57,036 nt of DNA from CAZOZP01 sp964584325 (lineage in GTDB: Bacteria; Bacteroidota; Ignavibacteria; Ignavibacteriales; Melioribacteraceae), in contig CAZOZP010000013.1 of assembly GCA_964584325.1 (NCBI GenBank), forward strand, positions 1-57,036, in the 5' to 3' direction. The stretch's first letter is position 1, and every line of letters begins with the position of its first letter. Shown piece after piece: positions 34,982 to 43,767 of the stretch. Under the pieces are notes generated by a model. It was not told the origin of the DNA. It saw nothing but the letters and a program-made list of their open reading frames with translations, and did not search any database. The position numbers were made by a program, and so were the translations under genes.

Positions 34982-37057
34982 TTAAAATGCTTCCCCTATC
35001 CCGAAATGGAACTGAAAGGTATGCTTCCAAAATTTTCTTCCTGTATCTAAAATGAAGGATCTATCTCCCGGATCATAGACATTTAATCCGAAGTCTATCC
35101 TAAAAGCTGCAAAATCGAGATAATATCTCATTCCAAATCCTGCTGCTACAGCTATATCGCTTATGGCAACATCCTTGTAACTGTTCCAAGTATTTCCATA
35201 ATCAACAAAAAATGCAGCACCTATCTCCTTTGTAAGAGCATTTCTTGATTCAACAGATCCTTCGAAAAAGAAGAACCCGCCGGGAACAATTTCATTAATT
35301 ATATCATTAAGGTCAGAAGCTGTTATTACTTTTGAAATAAACTCACTTCTGCGTGGCACTAACCCTCTCGTGTCCCACCCTCTTACTGAATTTGTTCCGC
35401 CAAGATAAAATCTATGATTTAGAGGAATTCCAAATTTGTCTCCGTAATATGATTGAATAATACCCGATTTAAGTTTAAAGCCGAATGTTGACTGCTTGTT
35501 ATTATAAATTGGATAAAATCCCGTTAAGGTAATAACAGATTTATAGAAAGCCGGTGATCTTAGTTCTTGTTTTAATGCTTTTGAAATTGCATAAGGAATT
35601 GAGTTACCGTCTTCGAGAGTCAGATAAAGATTATATCCTTCAGTTGGTCTAAGAATGTCATCAGAATTGTAAGAAATCAGCTCAATACCGTTTATCCAGT
35701 TGAAGGCTGCTATTCTTGCTTCATAATCCGGAATTTTTGTAACTTCATAAATATACTCTTTCCTATAGTAATAAAGCGACTGCTCAAAGTTCATAGAGGC
35801 AGAAAAAGAGTTGAAGAAGGTAAATCGAGGCAATTCGAAATCGAAACTAATTTTTCCACCCCAAAGTGTAGCATTGTATTCTGCTTTTCTTTTCTGCATA
35901 GTAATATAGGTTTCCACTTTCGTTCGGATAGATTTCCCAAATAAAGTTGGCTGTTCTATTCCGATTCTTGCATCTGCAAATCCGAAAAAAACTGTGTCTT
36001 TCACTGATAGGTTTTCAAGTATTTTTGCCGGATTCTGAGCAACAAAAGAAGCATTTGCTGATAGAGTTCTTGCACCTCCAAGAAAATTCTTTTTCTGAAA
36101 TTCTGCACCAAGACCAAGATTAAGTGTATTATCCCTGTTATTCAAAATTATTTCCGGGGCCATTTCATAAAGGGGCTTAACATCAAGTTCAACGTTTAGC
36201 GGTACATAGTTATTAACGGTATCACTAACTAAACCGGAAACTATCGCCGACCCAAAAAGATTTGTCCTGTAAAGCCTAACCTGTGCCCTCTGAAGTTCAT
36301 AGAGAGAATAAGTATCATCAGGTTTTATTCTTATCATCTCCTTAACAAGTTCTTTATCTACAGCATCAGCTCCTTCTCCCTTAATATCGCTTCGTATCTC
36401 TTTTATCTTAAATCTGCTGCCGGGTTTTATGCTCATATATATATCTGTGATACCTTTTGCTGTATCTATTGTGACAACAGGTGTTGTAATATCAGCCAGC
36501 ATATAACCGTTATCCTTCAGAATAGTCAGCATTGAGTTTTTTATCCTTTCAACCCTTAATGCAGTAAACCTTTGTGTTGAATCGATATCTATTCTCTGCA
36601 AAACTTTTGCTCGAACATCTTCATCAATATCAGTAAGTCCGTCAACCTGAAAAATGCCGAAATCACATGATTTATTTTCGTTAATTTTATATGTAAGTAT
36701 GGCAGATTCATCTAATGTATCAAGAGAATACTCTGAGAATATTTCAACCTGAAAGAAACCGTTATCCTGGTAGAAATCTCTTAAAACTTTTTTGTCGGTC
36801 ACTACAAGATTCGAATCAAAATAGGAAGGTGGAATCCCAATACTCGATGATATAGAGTTAAGAAACTTGAATCCCCAGAAAGGAGTTTGCTTATTTAGTA
36901 TTATAGCAGAAAGAGCTGTTTTGTCAAAAGATTCGTTGCCCTCAAAATTTAGTTCTGTTAATTCGAATTCTATATCTTCAACTTTTGTCTGTGAAAAACT
37001 CTCCAAAACAGGAAAAAGAACCATAAATGAAGTAATTAGTATTTTGAATAGTTTCAT
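34982..37057 (-). CDS. BamA/Omp85 family outer-membrane protein
   Basis: This 691-residue protein has a signal peptide ending ESFSQ and about three POTRA-type domains in residues 30-290 (FEGNESFDKTAL, FGIFQVDGLTDIDEDVRAKVLQRI and FKIKEIRSDI). A 16-strand barrel domain follows with the conserved lid element YLGGTNSVRGWDTRGLVP and a C-terminal strand ending in aromatic FHFGIGEAF. It inserts outer-membrane proteins (BamA) or acts as a TamA-like assembly factor. Three POTRAs and the short length favour a TamA-type or lineage-specific paralogue over the essential five-POTRA BamA. It starts 9 nt after the L,D-transpeptidase-like gene. Confidence 0.87.
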   Translation of the reverse strand: MKLFKILITSFMVLFPVLESFSQTKVEDIEFELTELNFEGNESFDKTALSAIILNKQTPFWGFKFLNSISSSIGIPPSYFDSNLVVTDKKVLRDFYQDNGFFQVEIFSEYSLDTLDESAILTYKINENKSCDFGIFQVDGLTDIDEDVRAKVLQRIDIDSTQRFTALRVERIKNSMLTILKDNGYMLADITTPVVTIDTAKGITDIYMSIKPGSRFKIKEIRSDIKGEGADAVDKELVKEMIRIKPDDTYSLYELQRAQVRLYRTNLFGSAIVSGLVSDTVNNYVPLNVELDVKPLYEMAPEIILNNRDNTLNLGLGAEFQKKNFLGGARTLSANASFVAQNPAKILENLSVKDTVFFGFADARIGIEQPTLFGKSIRTKVETYITMQKRKAEYNATLWGGKISFDFELPRFTFFNSFSASMNFEQSLYYYRKEYIYEVTKIPDYEARIAAFNWINGIELISYNSDDILRPTEGYNLYLTLEDGNSIPYAISKALKQELRSPAFYKSVITLTGFYPIYNNKQSTFGFKLKSGIIQSYYGDKFGIPLNHRFYLGGTNSVRGWDTRGLVPRRSEFISKVITASDLNDIINEIVPGGFFFFEGSVESRNALTKEIGAAFFVDYGNTWNSYKDVAISDIAVAAGFGMRYYLDFAAFRIDFGLNVYDPGDRSFILDTGRKFWKHTFQFHFGIGEAF

Positions 37058-37065
37058 CTGTATAT

Positions 37066-37695
37066 TCAGTTTTTATTTATTATAACCGTATCGCCGATTT
37101 CAACAATTGAGACTAATTCATCTATATCTTCATTCTTTATGGCTGCTGAACCATTTGTCCAATTAAAAATAAACGGCATATTTTTAAATACCGAATTAAA
37201 ATACCCAATGCCATGTATTCCGATTCCGGAACCAAGTTTAGTGCTAGCTGCGGGCAAGTTTCCGGAAGTATCTGCTTGTATAATTTCTTTCATTTCACTT
37301 TTGGAAATAATTGAATTCTTGAATGCTTCCAGGGCATCTTCTTTATTTGGATAATTAATTTTAATGAAAATATGGTTGTTGTGTTCCTTTTCAATACTGC
37401 AAATTCTGTAAGTACCATGCGGAGTAATGAAGTCATTTTGGTTATTTTTTATGAATCCGTTATTCCGGCCGAATACAGCTTTGTATCTTTTAATTTTTTC
37501 GCCGTTAATGTATAGATCTAGAAAATATTTTTTCCTATTAATAATTATTTTCTTTTGGAATATTTCATTTATTCCTTTTTCTTTCAGAACCTCCTGCAGT
37601 TTTGTCTCCCTTAAGTTGAGAATGTATCCGTAAACAAGCATTCCGAAAAAGAATAGAATGATACTGCAGAGAAAATATATTATTATTCTAAGCAC
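37066..37695 (-). CDS. L,D-transpeptidase-like (YkuD) protein with catalytic Cys replaced by Ser
   Basis: This 209-residue protein is anchored by an N-terminal membrane helix (about 3-25). The YkuD core has FITPHGTYRICSIEKEHN, a Gly-rich GSGIGIHGIGYFN with H161, and the region where these enzymes have (S/T)xGCxR. Here it reads WTNGSAAIKNEDIDELV, so the nucleophile Cys is Ser183, and the codon TCA is clear in the sequence. YkuD enzymes cross-link peptidoglycan through that Cys, so this protein is probably inactive or does something else, perhaps wall binding. It begins the operon that continues with the BamA-like gene. Confidence 0.85.
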   Translation of the reverse strand: MLRIIIYFLCSIILFFFGMLVYGYILNLRETKLQEVLKEKGINEIFQKKIIINRKKYFLDLYINGEKIKRYKAVFGRNNGFIKNNQNDFITPHGTYRICSIEKEHNNHIFIKINYPNKEDALEAFKNSIISKSEMKEIIQADTSGNLPAASTKLGSGIGIHGIGYFNSVFKNMPFIFNWTNGSAAIKNEDIDELVSIVEIGDTVIINKN

Positions 37696-37751
37696 TTATA
37701 TGTTTTATAAAATAATTTGAGTTAAATTAAACAATTTTTTTCATAATAATT

Positions 37752-37796
37752 AAAAAAAAAGCTGTATGAAATGCTTTTTTAGCACTTCATACAGCT
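37752..37796 (-). terminator. Rho-independent terminator after frr
   Basis: On the minus strand a 16-bp stem (AGCTGTATGAAGTGCT against AGCATTTCATACAGCT, one G-U pair) with a loop of about five A is followed by nine T. It lies about 20 nt past the frr stop codon and isolates the ribosomal-protein/frr region from the L,D-transpeptidase-like operon. Confidence 0.92.
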
Positions 37797-37815
37797 CTGT
37801 AAATTTTTCTGATAA

Positions 37816-38376
37816 TCAGATTTCCATTATTTCTGCTTCTTTATGTTTGATTATTTCATCAATCTTTTTAATATGGTCATCAGTAACCTTCTGAACTTCT
37901 GTTTCAGCGTGTTTTCTGTCGTCTTCAGATATTTTCTTATCTTTTTCCTGCTTTTTCAGATGATCATTAGCGTCTCTTCTTACATTTCTTATTGCCACTT
38001 TGGATTCTTCACCAACTTTCTTAACAAGTTTAACCATATCCTTTCTTCTTTCCTCAGTTAGCGGAGGAATAGGAATTCTCAGATTAGTTCCATCACTCAT
38101 TGGGTTTAATCCCAATTCAGATTTCCTTATTGCTTTCTCAATCTCATGAAGAACTCCCTTATCCCAAGGCAAAATACTTAGAGTATGCGGATCGAGCACA
38201 GAAACATTGGCAACCTGCGAAAGATTCATAACGGATCCATAGTATTCAACCTTAATACCATCAAGCAAAGCTGTTGTTGCTTTCCCGGTCCTTATCTTCG
38301 CAATCTCTGCACGGAATGCTTCAACTGACTTATCCATTTTATTTTGAGCTTCAATAACGCTGGGATTCATATTCAC
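37816..38376 (-). CDS. frr: Ribosome recycling factor
   Basis: This 186-residue protein has the standard RRF architecture: a long N-terminal helix (AQNKMDKSVEAFRAEIAKIRTGKATTALLDGIKVEYYGS), a small second domain, and the C-terminal helix with VRRDANDHLKKQEKDKKISEDD. With EF-G it splits the post-termination ribosome. It follows pyrH by 10 nt, the usual order. Confidence 0.97.
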   Translation of the reverse strand: MNMNPSVIEAQNKMDKSVEAFRAEIAKIRTGKATTALLDGIKVEYYGSVMNLSQVANVSVLDPHTLSILPWDKGVLHEIEKAIRKSELGLNPMSDGTNLRIPIPPLTEERRKDMVKLVKKVGEESKVAIRNVRRDANDHLKKQEKDKKISEDDRKHAETEVQKVTDDHIKKIDEIIKHKEAEIMEI

Positions 38377-38386
38377 CTCAGATTAT

Positions 38387-39115
38387 TTATATTTTACCAT
38401 TATTAACGGATGTACCTACATTATTTCCAGTTAGTAATTTAAGCAAATTATCTTCTTTATCCATATTAAAAACAATTATTGGGAGATTATTCTCACGACA
38501 TAAGCTTATAGCAGTTAGATCCATTACACGCAGATTCTTTTGAAGTACATCTATATAAGATATTTCTTCAAATCTTTTAGCATCCGGATTCTTTTCAGGA
38601 TCTGAATCATATATTCCATCAACTCTTGTACCTTTAAGGACTGCTTCAGCATCTATCTCAACAGCTCTGAGTGTTGCGGCAGTATCTGTACTGAAATACG
38701 GCGAGCCCGTACCCGCCCCGAAAATAACAATTCTTCCCTTCTCAAGATGCCTGACCGCGCGCCTTCTTATATAAGGTTCAGCAATCTGATGCATTTCAAT
38801 AGCTGTCATAAGTCTTGTAAACATGCCGTTTCTTTCGCATGCATTCTGCAAGGCAAGTGAATTAATTACCGTTGCAAGCATTCCCATATGATCGCCTGTA
38901 ACTCTGTCGAGTCCTTGATCTTCAGCATTTAGTCCGCGGAATAAATTTCCTCCGCCAATCACAATACCTATTTCAATATTGAGGTCATGAATTTTTTTTA
39001 TCTCTCTGGCGAAAAAGTCAACTTTTTCCGGATCAATACCGAAATTTCTTCTACCCATAAGCGATTCGCCGCTAAGTTTAAGAAGAACTCTTTTATATCT
39101 GATTTTCTGGCTCAT
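38387..39115 (-). CDS. pyrH: Uridylate kinase (UMP kinase)
   Basis: This protein has 242 residues from the ATG at 39115 (MSQKIRYKRVLLKLSGESLMG), preceded by GAGAG. The open frame to 39148 begins inside the upstream terminator hairpin and is not used. Amino-acid-kinase motifs are GIVIGGGNLFRG, GDHMGMLATVINS and GAGTGSPYFSTDTAATLRA. It makes UDP from UMP and is allosterically controlled by GTP and UTP in the family. It sits between tsf and frr in the conserved rpsB-tsf-pyrH-frr order. Confidence 0.97.
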   Translation of the reverse strand: MSQKIRYKRVLLKLSGESLMGRRNFGIDPEKVDFFAREIKKIHDLNIEIGIVIGGGNLFRGLNAEDQGLDRVTGDHMGMLATVINSLALQNACERNGMFTRLMTAIEMHQIAEPYIRRRAVRHLEKGRIVIFGAGTGSPYFSTDTAATLRAVEIDAEAVLKGTRVDGIYDSDPEKNPDAKRFEEISYIDVLQKNLRVMDLTAISLCRENNLPIIVFNMDKEDNLLKLLTGNNVGTSVNNGKI

Positions 39116-39124
39116 TTTTCTCTC

Positions 39125-39156
39125 AAAAAAAAAGGCCTTATTATTCATAAGACCTT
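39125..39156 (-). terminator. Rho-independent terminator between tsf and pyrH
   Basis: On the minus strand AAGGTCTTAT, loop GAATA and ATAAGGCCTT form a 10-bp stem (one U-G pair) followed by seven T. It starts about 10 nt past the tsf stop codon. pyrH lies only 10 nt further, so the structure probably lowers rather than blocks expression of pyrH and frr. Confidence 0.85.
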
Positions 39157-39165
39157 ATATTTTAA

Positions 39166-40035
39166 TTATTTACTTTCGTCGCTAACATGAAACCTCTGGA
39201 ACTGAACAATAACAGCGGAAGATGAATACTTCTTGTTAAGCTCGCCAACAAGGTCTTTAACACTTTTGGAATTATCTTTAATTGAAGCCTGCTCAATAAG
39301 ACAGTTTTCCTGATAGTATTTAGAAAGCTTACCCATTGCAATTTTCTCAAGAACCTGTTCAGGTTTACCCTCTTTTCTGGACAACTCTTTATAGATTTCA
39401 ATTTCTTTTTCAATTATGTCTTTTGGAACTTCATTGCTCGAGACATAATAAGGTCGCATAGCCGCAACCTGCATTGCTATATCTTTTAATAGCTGCGAAA
39501 ATTCTTCTTTTCCAGCTGCAGGAACATTATCTGCTCGTACTGTGACACCAAGTTTTGAACCGTGATGAATATAATCAACTACTAGTCCATTTACTGATTC
39601 AACAACAGCAAATCTTGTTACTGTTATCTTTTCACCAATCTTACCTATAAGTGCATTTAATTCCTCTGCTACTTTCTTGCCTTCATATTCAAAATTATTT
39701 AATTCATCTAGATTTGCAGGTTTCTTTGCAATTATTGTTCTTAAAACAAAATCAGAGAAATTAACAAAGTCATCACTTTTAGCAACAAAGTCTGTTTCAC
39801 AATTAACTTCAAGGATGATACCCGATGAACCATTATTTAGTATTGCTGTAAGAATGCGACCTTCAGTAGCAGATCTTTCAGCTCTTTTCGCAGCAACGGA
39901 AGCACCTTTCTTTCTCAATAATTCAACTGCCTTTTCAAAATCTCCGTTAGCTTCATTGAGAGCATTCTTGCAGTCCATCATTCCGGCGCCGGTTTTCTCT
40001 CTTAGCTCTTTTACTTGATTTGCTGATATTGCCAT
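39166..40035 (-). CDS. tsf: Elongation factor Ts
   Basis: This 289-residue protein has the N-terminal UBA-like domain VKELREKTGAGMMDCKNALNEANGD. The core contains LEVNCETDFVAKSDDFVNF, with the TDFVA motif that inserts into EF-Tu, and CLIEQASIKDNSKSVKDL. It exchanges GDP for GTP on EF-Tu. It is 19 nt after rpsB. Confidence 0.97.
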   Translation of the reverse strand: MAISANQVKELREKTGAGMMDCKNALNEANGDFEKAVELLRKKGASVAAKRAERSATEGRILTAILNNGSSGIILEVNCETDFVAKSDDFVNFSDFVLRTIIAKKPANLDELNNFEYEGKKVAEELNALIGKIGEKITVTRFAVVESVNGLVVDYIHHGSKLGVTVRADNVPAAGKEEFSQLLKDIAMQVAAMRPYYVSSNEVPKDIIEKEIEIYKELSRKEGKPEQVLEKIAMGKLSKYYQENCLIEQASIKDNSKSVKDLVGELNKKYSSSAVIVQFQRFHVSDESK

Positions 40036-40054
40036 TTTGTAACCTTAATTTTTA

Positions 40055-40927
40055 TTATTCCTGATTATCGCTTTTTTCTGTATCTTCAGTAACTGTTGTT
40101 ATTTCATCTTTTAAATCAACATTTTCTCTTTTTACTTTTTTATCGTCAGAGAATTTCTTTACAATCACTTTTCTTTTACCTAAAGGCTGTTCTTCTTTAT
40201 CTCTTCTTTCTCTCACAGCGCCTTCTTCTGCTTTTAATTCTTTTGCTTTTACATTGCCTTCGACTACAGCATCAGCAATAACTTTTGTAATAAGTTCAAT
40301 AGTCTTTACAGCGTCATCGTTGGCCGGAATTGCAAAGTCAACCGAATCAGGATCGCAATTTGTATCAACGATAGCATAAGTAGGGATATTAAGCCTGTTT
40401 GCTTCCTGAATTGCAATTGCCTCTTTCTTAATATCAACAATAAATAAAGCACCCGGAAGTTTCTGCATTGTCTCAACACCGTCGAGAATTTTCCTTAATT
40501 TTTCCTTTTCACGCGATAACTGAAGTCTTTCTTTTTTTGTTATTTTCTCAAACGTTCCGTCGCTTTCTTTCTTTTCAATGGCCTGCAATCTTTTTATTGA
40601 TTTACGGATTGTGGAAAAGTTTGTCAACATTCCTCCAAGCCATCTTTCACTAACCCAATTCATTTCACATCTTCTGGCTTCAGCAGCAATTACGCCTTTA
40701 GCTTGTTTTTTTGTTCCTACAAAGAGTATTTTTTTCCCGCTGGCAACCAGTTCATATATATTGCTATAAACTGATTCAACTGAATTTTGAGTTTTTTTGA
40801 GGTCTATTATATGGATTCCGTTTTTTTCCATAAAAATGAATTTCTTCATTTTGGGATTCCATCTACGGGTGAGGTGTCCGAAGTGCGCACCACTTTCGAT
40901 AAGCTGAGTTAGTTCAACTTTTGGCAT
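40055..40927 (-). CDS. rpsB: Ribosomal protein uS2
   Basis: This 290-residue protein has the S2 signatures GAHFGHLTRRWNPKMKKFIF, GKKILFVGTKKQAKG, ERWLGGMLTNFSTIRKSI and IPTYAIVDTNCDPDSVDFAIPANDDA. It has a charged C-terminal extension of about 55 residues (RERRDKEEQPLGKRKVIVKKF...KSDNQE), longer than the E. coli protein. The 114-nt leader between rpsI and rpsB has no clear promoter; a TCCGTAT/ATACGGA inverted repeat lies in it. Confidence 0.97.
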   Translation of the reverse strand: MPKVELTQLIESGAHFGHLTRRWNPKMKKFIFMEKNGIHIIDLKKTQNSVESVYSNIYELVASGKKILFVGTKKQAKGVIAAEARRCEMNWVSERWLGGMLTNFSTIRKSIKRLQAIEKKESDGTFEKITKKERLQLSREKEKLRKILDGVETMQKLPGALFIVDIKKEAIAIQEANRLNIPTYAIVDTNCDPDSVDFAIPANDDAVKTIELITKVIADAVVEGNVKAKELKAEEGAVRERRDKEEQPLGKRKVIVKKFSDDKKVKRENVDLKDEITTVTEDTEKSDNQE

Positions 40928-41041
40928 TTTGTACTCCTGTTTTAACTTCTATTCCCTTCATCTCCGTATTTTATTATCATAAAGCAGATAACACAGGATA
41001 CGGATCCGGAAATATGAATGATGAATAAATAATATATAATT

Positions 41042-41428
41042 TTAGCGTTTGGAGAACTGAAATCTCTTTCTTGCTTTTTTCTGTCCGTATTTTTTTCTTT
41101 CTACCATTCTGGAATCTCTGGTAAGGAAACCTTCGGCCTTAAGCACACCACGGAAATCCGGATTGATAGTAATAAGGCCGATCGAAATTCCTAAACGAAC
41201 TGCTTCTGCCTGACCGGAAATACCACCACCTTTTACATTGATGAGCACATCATATTTTCCAACAGTATCTGTCAACTGAAATGGTTTCAGTATGTCTTCT
41301 CTGTGAACGTCCATCGGGAAAAACTGTTCGAAAGATTTCTTCCCTATTGTAATGTTTCCATTCCCGTTTCTTAATATAACTCTGGCAACTGAAGTCTTTC
41401 TTCTTCCTACATACACTTTGTCAGCCAT
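41042..41428 (-). CDS. rpsI: Ribosomal protein uS9
   Basis: This 128-residue protein begins ADKVYVGRRKTSVARV, with GKYDVLINVKGGGISGQAEAVRLGI and the diagnostic C-terminus KKYGQKKARKRFQFSKR that reaches the P-site tRNA. It follows rplM by 12 nt, the universal L13-S9 pairing. Confidence 0.98.
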   Translation of the reverse strand: MADKVYVGRRKTSVARVILRNGNGNITIGKKSFEQFFPMDVHREDILKPFQLTDTVGKYDVLINVKGGGISGQAEAVRLGISIGLITINPDFRGVLKAEGFLTRDSRMVERKKYGQKKARKRFQFSKR

Positions 41429-41440
41429 TCATAAACTCCA

Positions 41441-41881
41441 TTATAAACTAATAGTTTCCGGTTTCTGAGCCTCGTGAGGATGGTTATCCCCGGCATAAAC
41501 CTTCAGTTTGTTAATTAATTTTTTACCTAATCTGTTTTTGGGAAGCATTCCGCTTACGGCATGACGAACCACAAATGCAGGATTCTTCACAATCATCTCG
41601 GAATATGTCTTGATCTTTACACCACCCGGATATCCTGAATGGGAGAAATACTCTTTCTGGCTTTCTCTTTTTCCTGTAACGATGATTTTGTCAGCATTAA
41701 TAATTACAACAAAATCGCCTGTATCCATATTGGGTGTAAAAACTGGCTTATTCTTGCCTCTGATTATTCTTGCAACCTGGGTAGCAAGTCTTCCTAAAAC
41801 CTGTCCTTTGGCATCAATTACATACCATTTTCTGTCGGCATCTTCCGTTTTAATAAAACGTGTCAGTTTCTCCTGCTTCAA
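41441..41881 (-). CDS. rplM: Ribosomal protein uL13
   Basis: This protein has about 146 residues. It has WYVIDAKGQVLGRLATQVARIIRGKNKPVFTP, HSGYPGGVK and AVSGMLPKNRLGKKLINKLKVYAG, all typical of L13. I choose the TTG at 41881 because GGAGG sits 8 nt before it. The other in-frame start, a TTG at 41896, overlaps that ribosome binding site. It is the first gene of the rplM-rpsI unit behind a strong promoter at 41924-41954. Confidence 0.95.
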   Translation of the reverse strand: MKQEKLTRFIKTEDADRKWYVIDAKGQVLGRLATQVARIIRGKNKPVFTPNMDTGDFVVIINADKIIVTGKRESQKEYFSHSGYPGGVKIKTYSEMIVKNPAFVVRHAVSGMLPKNRLGKKLINKLKVYAGDNHPHEAQKPETISL

Positions 41882-41923
41882 TTTACATTCCTCCAAGGAA
41901 AAATTTATTTTTTACAAAGAATC

Positions 41924-41954
41924 CAAATATATTTTGTTCACCGTTAAAAGTCAA
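41924..41954 (-). promoter_or_regulatory. Bacteroidota-type promoter of rplM-rpsI
   Basis: On the minus strand TTG (41954-41952), a 20-nt spacer and TATATTTG (41931-41924) fit the TTTG-N19-21-TAnnTTTG consensus. RNA would start near 41917, leaving a short leader that contains the GGAGG of rplM. Confidence 0.75.
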
Positions 41955-41975
41955 GAAATTAGAATTTTATAATTC

Positions 41976-42983
41976 TTAAATACTGAATTTTTGTTTCATC
42001 CAGTCGTAAGCTTCATTAATTTCTTTCGTTTTTTGTTCTGCCACACGTATTAGCTCATATCCCATATCTTGAACTTTATCAGGATGATATCTCGATATCA
42101 GTTCTAAATATTTCTTTCTTACTTCACCTTTTGTAACTTTTCCTTCTAATCCGAGAATTCTTCCGAAATAAATAGATTTTTCAAAATCTGTTGCTTTACT
42201 CATGTTAAATTCTTTTTCTTTTTCAGCCTCTTCGTTTGCTTTTTCATACTTCTCGTACTTCTCATACTTCTCATACTTTTCATATTTTTCGTACTTTTCT
42301 TCTTGTCCGTATGATTTCCTCTCACTTGTTTTCTGTCTTGATGAATATGGGCCAACTATATGACTGATTGCTTTATACATTTTTGAATTCGCATCACTGT
42401 ATTTAGCAAGATATTCCAACAATGTGATATTCAACTGATACCAGTCTGTTTCTCTTATCTTCTGTGCACTTTCAATAAGTGACTTATGGATTTCCTTTTC
42501 AGGGTAATTGATTCGGAGTCGCTGAAATCTGCTGTCCTTCATTTGAGGATTAACAATTTTTAGTATGCTGGCAACCCAGTATTCGTTTGCTGAATTAATT
42601 ACGAGGCTGTAAACTATTAGAAATTCTGTAAAGATATCTTCCATTGAATACTTGTCGGTTAAAACAGGAGAATTACAGATACATTGAAGTTGCCCGTATG
42701 CAGAAAACATTAACTCGTTTAGAGTCTGATCACTATCGAGGTTAAACCACTTCTTAAACAAGGAATTAGCTGTTCGAATTAGAAACTGATTCTTAAACTC
42801 CATTGTAGCCTTGAATTCATTTTCAAGATATACACCGGAAAAATCATTTATTCCTTTTACAGTATTTCCGATTGCACTCCATATTTCTTGGTAAATACCG
42901 TTATAGACATAAAATGCCTGATCGAAATTATCCTGTTTGAAGAGAAGGTCAGCGGCTTCCCTTATTTTCAACAAATTATTCAT
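41976..42983 (-). CDS. J-domain protein with EKY tandem repeat
   Basis: This 335-residue protein has a long helical N-terminal region (1-220) of unknown type and a low-complexity linker made of six EKY units (42243-42299). A C-terminal J domain (about 265-335) has RKKYLELISRYHPDK, where HPD is residues 300-302, and a last helix QKTKEINEAYDWMKQKF. J domains stimulate Hsp70/DnaK ATPase. Having the J domain at the C-terminus, with no Gly/Phe or zinc region, makes it a class C (DnaJ-like) protein, so the N-terminal region probably defines the client or location. It starts 3 nt after the DUF4412 gene. Confidence 0.83.
   Translation of the reverse strand: MNNLLKIREAADLLFKQDNFDQAFYVYNGIYQEIWSAIGNTVKGINDFSGVYLENEFKATMEFKNQFLIRTANSLFKKWFNLDSDQTLNELMFSAYGQLQCICNSPVLTDKYSMEDIFTEFLIVYSLVINSANEYWVASILKIVNPQMKDSRFQRLRINYPEKEIHKSLIESAQKIRETDWYQLNITLLEYLAKYSDANSKMYKAISHIVGPYSSRQKTSERKSYGQEEKYEKYEKYEKYEKYEKYEKANEEAEKEKEFNMSKATDFEKSIYFGRILGLEGKVTKGEVRKKYLELISRYHPDKVQDMGYELIRVAEQKTKEINEAYDWMKQKFSI
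42243..42299 (-). repeat. 9-bp tandem repeat encoding (EKY)6
   Basis: About six copies of a 9-nt unit, GAGAAGTAT with silent A/G and C/T variation, lie inside the J-domain protein gene. The unit length keeps the reading frame, so copy-number changes would alter only linker length. Confidence 0.85.
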
Positions 42984-42986
42984 TAA

Positions 42987-43622
42987 TTACTGCATCATCT
43001 GAGGCATATCCATTTTGGAATAACCCGAAGGCATATCGAATTCGGAATTGGCTATGCTCTTTTTATTTACAGAAACTGCTTTCATTGTTATGGTCTGTCC
43101 GTCCTTCAGAACTGTTTTAATTTCCAGAGGGAATAGGCCTTTTTCACCCATTTCTTTTTGCCAGCTGCTCATACCCTGTTGTGATGGATTCTGTATGTAA
43201 TCAATTTTACCAAGATCTTTAGTGACCCAGAGTTCAACATCACCATTTTCATCTTTAACTTTATATTTTTCGCATTTATAACCTAGTATTGTTTTTGTTT
43301 CACCGGTCTTTAAATCTTTAAGTGATCTTTTATCATCATTGTTTTTCTGATCGGGTATATTACTCATATCCATTTCCATATACATCTTTTGGTCATGCAT
43401 AAGAGTAATAACTTTTTTACCATCGATGAGTGTGGATATTCTCATTGGAGAGGTTATGTCCATTTTCATCTTTTTCTTCCCGATTATATAATCCATATTA
43501 GAATTCATACCGGCTACAGCAACAGAGAATTTAATAATTCCTTCAAAATTTTTCTGAGCGTTTACTTCTGTTATCATTGCCATCAATAACATCGCAGCTA
43601 AGAAAAGATTTAATTTTTTCAT
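42987..43622 (-). CDS. DUF4412 family exported protein
   Basis: This 211-residue protein has a signal peptide (cut near EVNA|Q). The mature part is beta-rich with unusually many Met residues (MYMEMDMSNI, MSSWQKEMGEKG, MDMPQMMQ at the end). It carries family landmarks FEGIIKFSV, MDYIIGKKKMKMDI, LGYKCEKYKVKDENGDVELWVTKDLG and ALKDGQTITM-like text (VLKDGQTITMKAVSV). DUF4412 proteins are periplasmic or outer-membrane associated in Bacteroidota and have no known role. The Met content might mean metal binding, which is speculation. It is the first gene of a two-gene unit with the J-domain protein. Confidence 0.85.
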   Translation of the reverse strand: MKKLNLFLAAMLLMAMITEVNAQKNFEGIIKFSVAVAGMNSNMDYIIGKKKMKMDITSPMRISTLIDGKKVITLMHDQKMYMEMDMSNIPDQKNNDDKRSLKDLKTGETKTILGYKCEKYKVKDENGDVELWVTKDLGKIDYIQNPSQQGMSSWQKEMGEKGLFPLEIKTVLKDGQTITMKAVSVNKKSIANSEFDMPSGYSKMDMPQMMQ

Positions 43623-43733
43623 TTTGTATTCCTTTAAAAAGATAACACTAAATATAACAAATTTTTATCTAATAGTATCCCTCTGTTTTTTTCAATTATT
43701 CATCACTTACTCCATTTATTCTGAATTATTTAT

Positions 43734-43741
43734 TAGATTTG
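43734..43741 (+). promoter_or_regulatory. Candidate -7 element of the deoxyhypusine-synthase-like gene
   Basis: TAGATTTG matches TAnnTTTG and would start RNA about 20 nt before the ATG at 43768, which has AAAGGTGAG. No TTG is seen at the -33 position, so this is only half a promoter match. Confidence 0.45.
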
Positions 43742-43767
43742 CATATTCAATTATTAAAAGGTGAGAA

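Noticed and set aside
39116..39148. Longer pyrH start at 39148
   Set aside because: It begins inside the terminator hairpin after tsf, and the family start MSQKIRYK follows GAGAG at 39115.
40963..41004. TCCGTAT/ATACGGA inverted repeat as a terminator of rpsI or an S2 leader motif
   Set aside because: Its loop is 28 nt, it has no T-run, and I cannot match it to a known rpsB leader structure.
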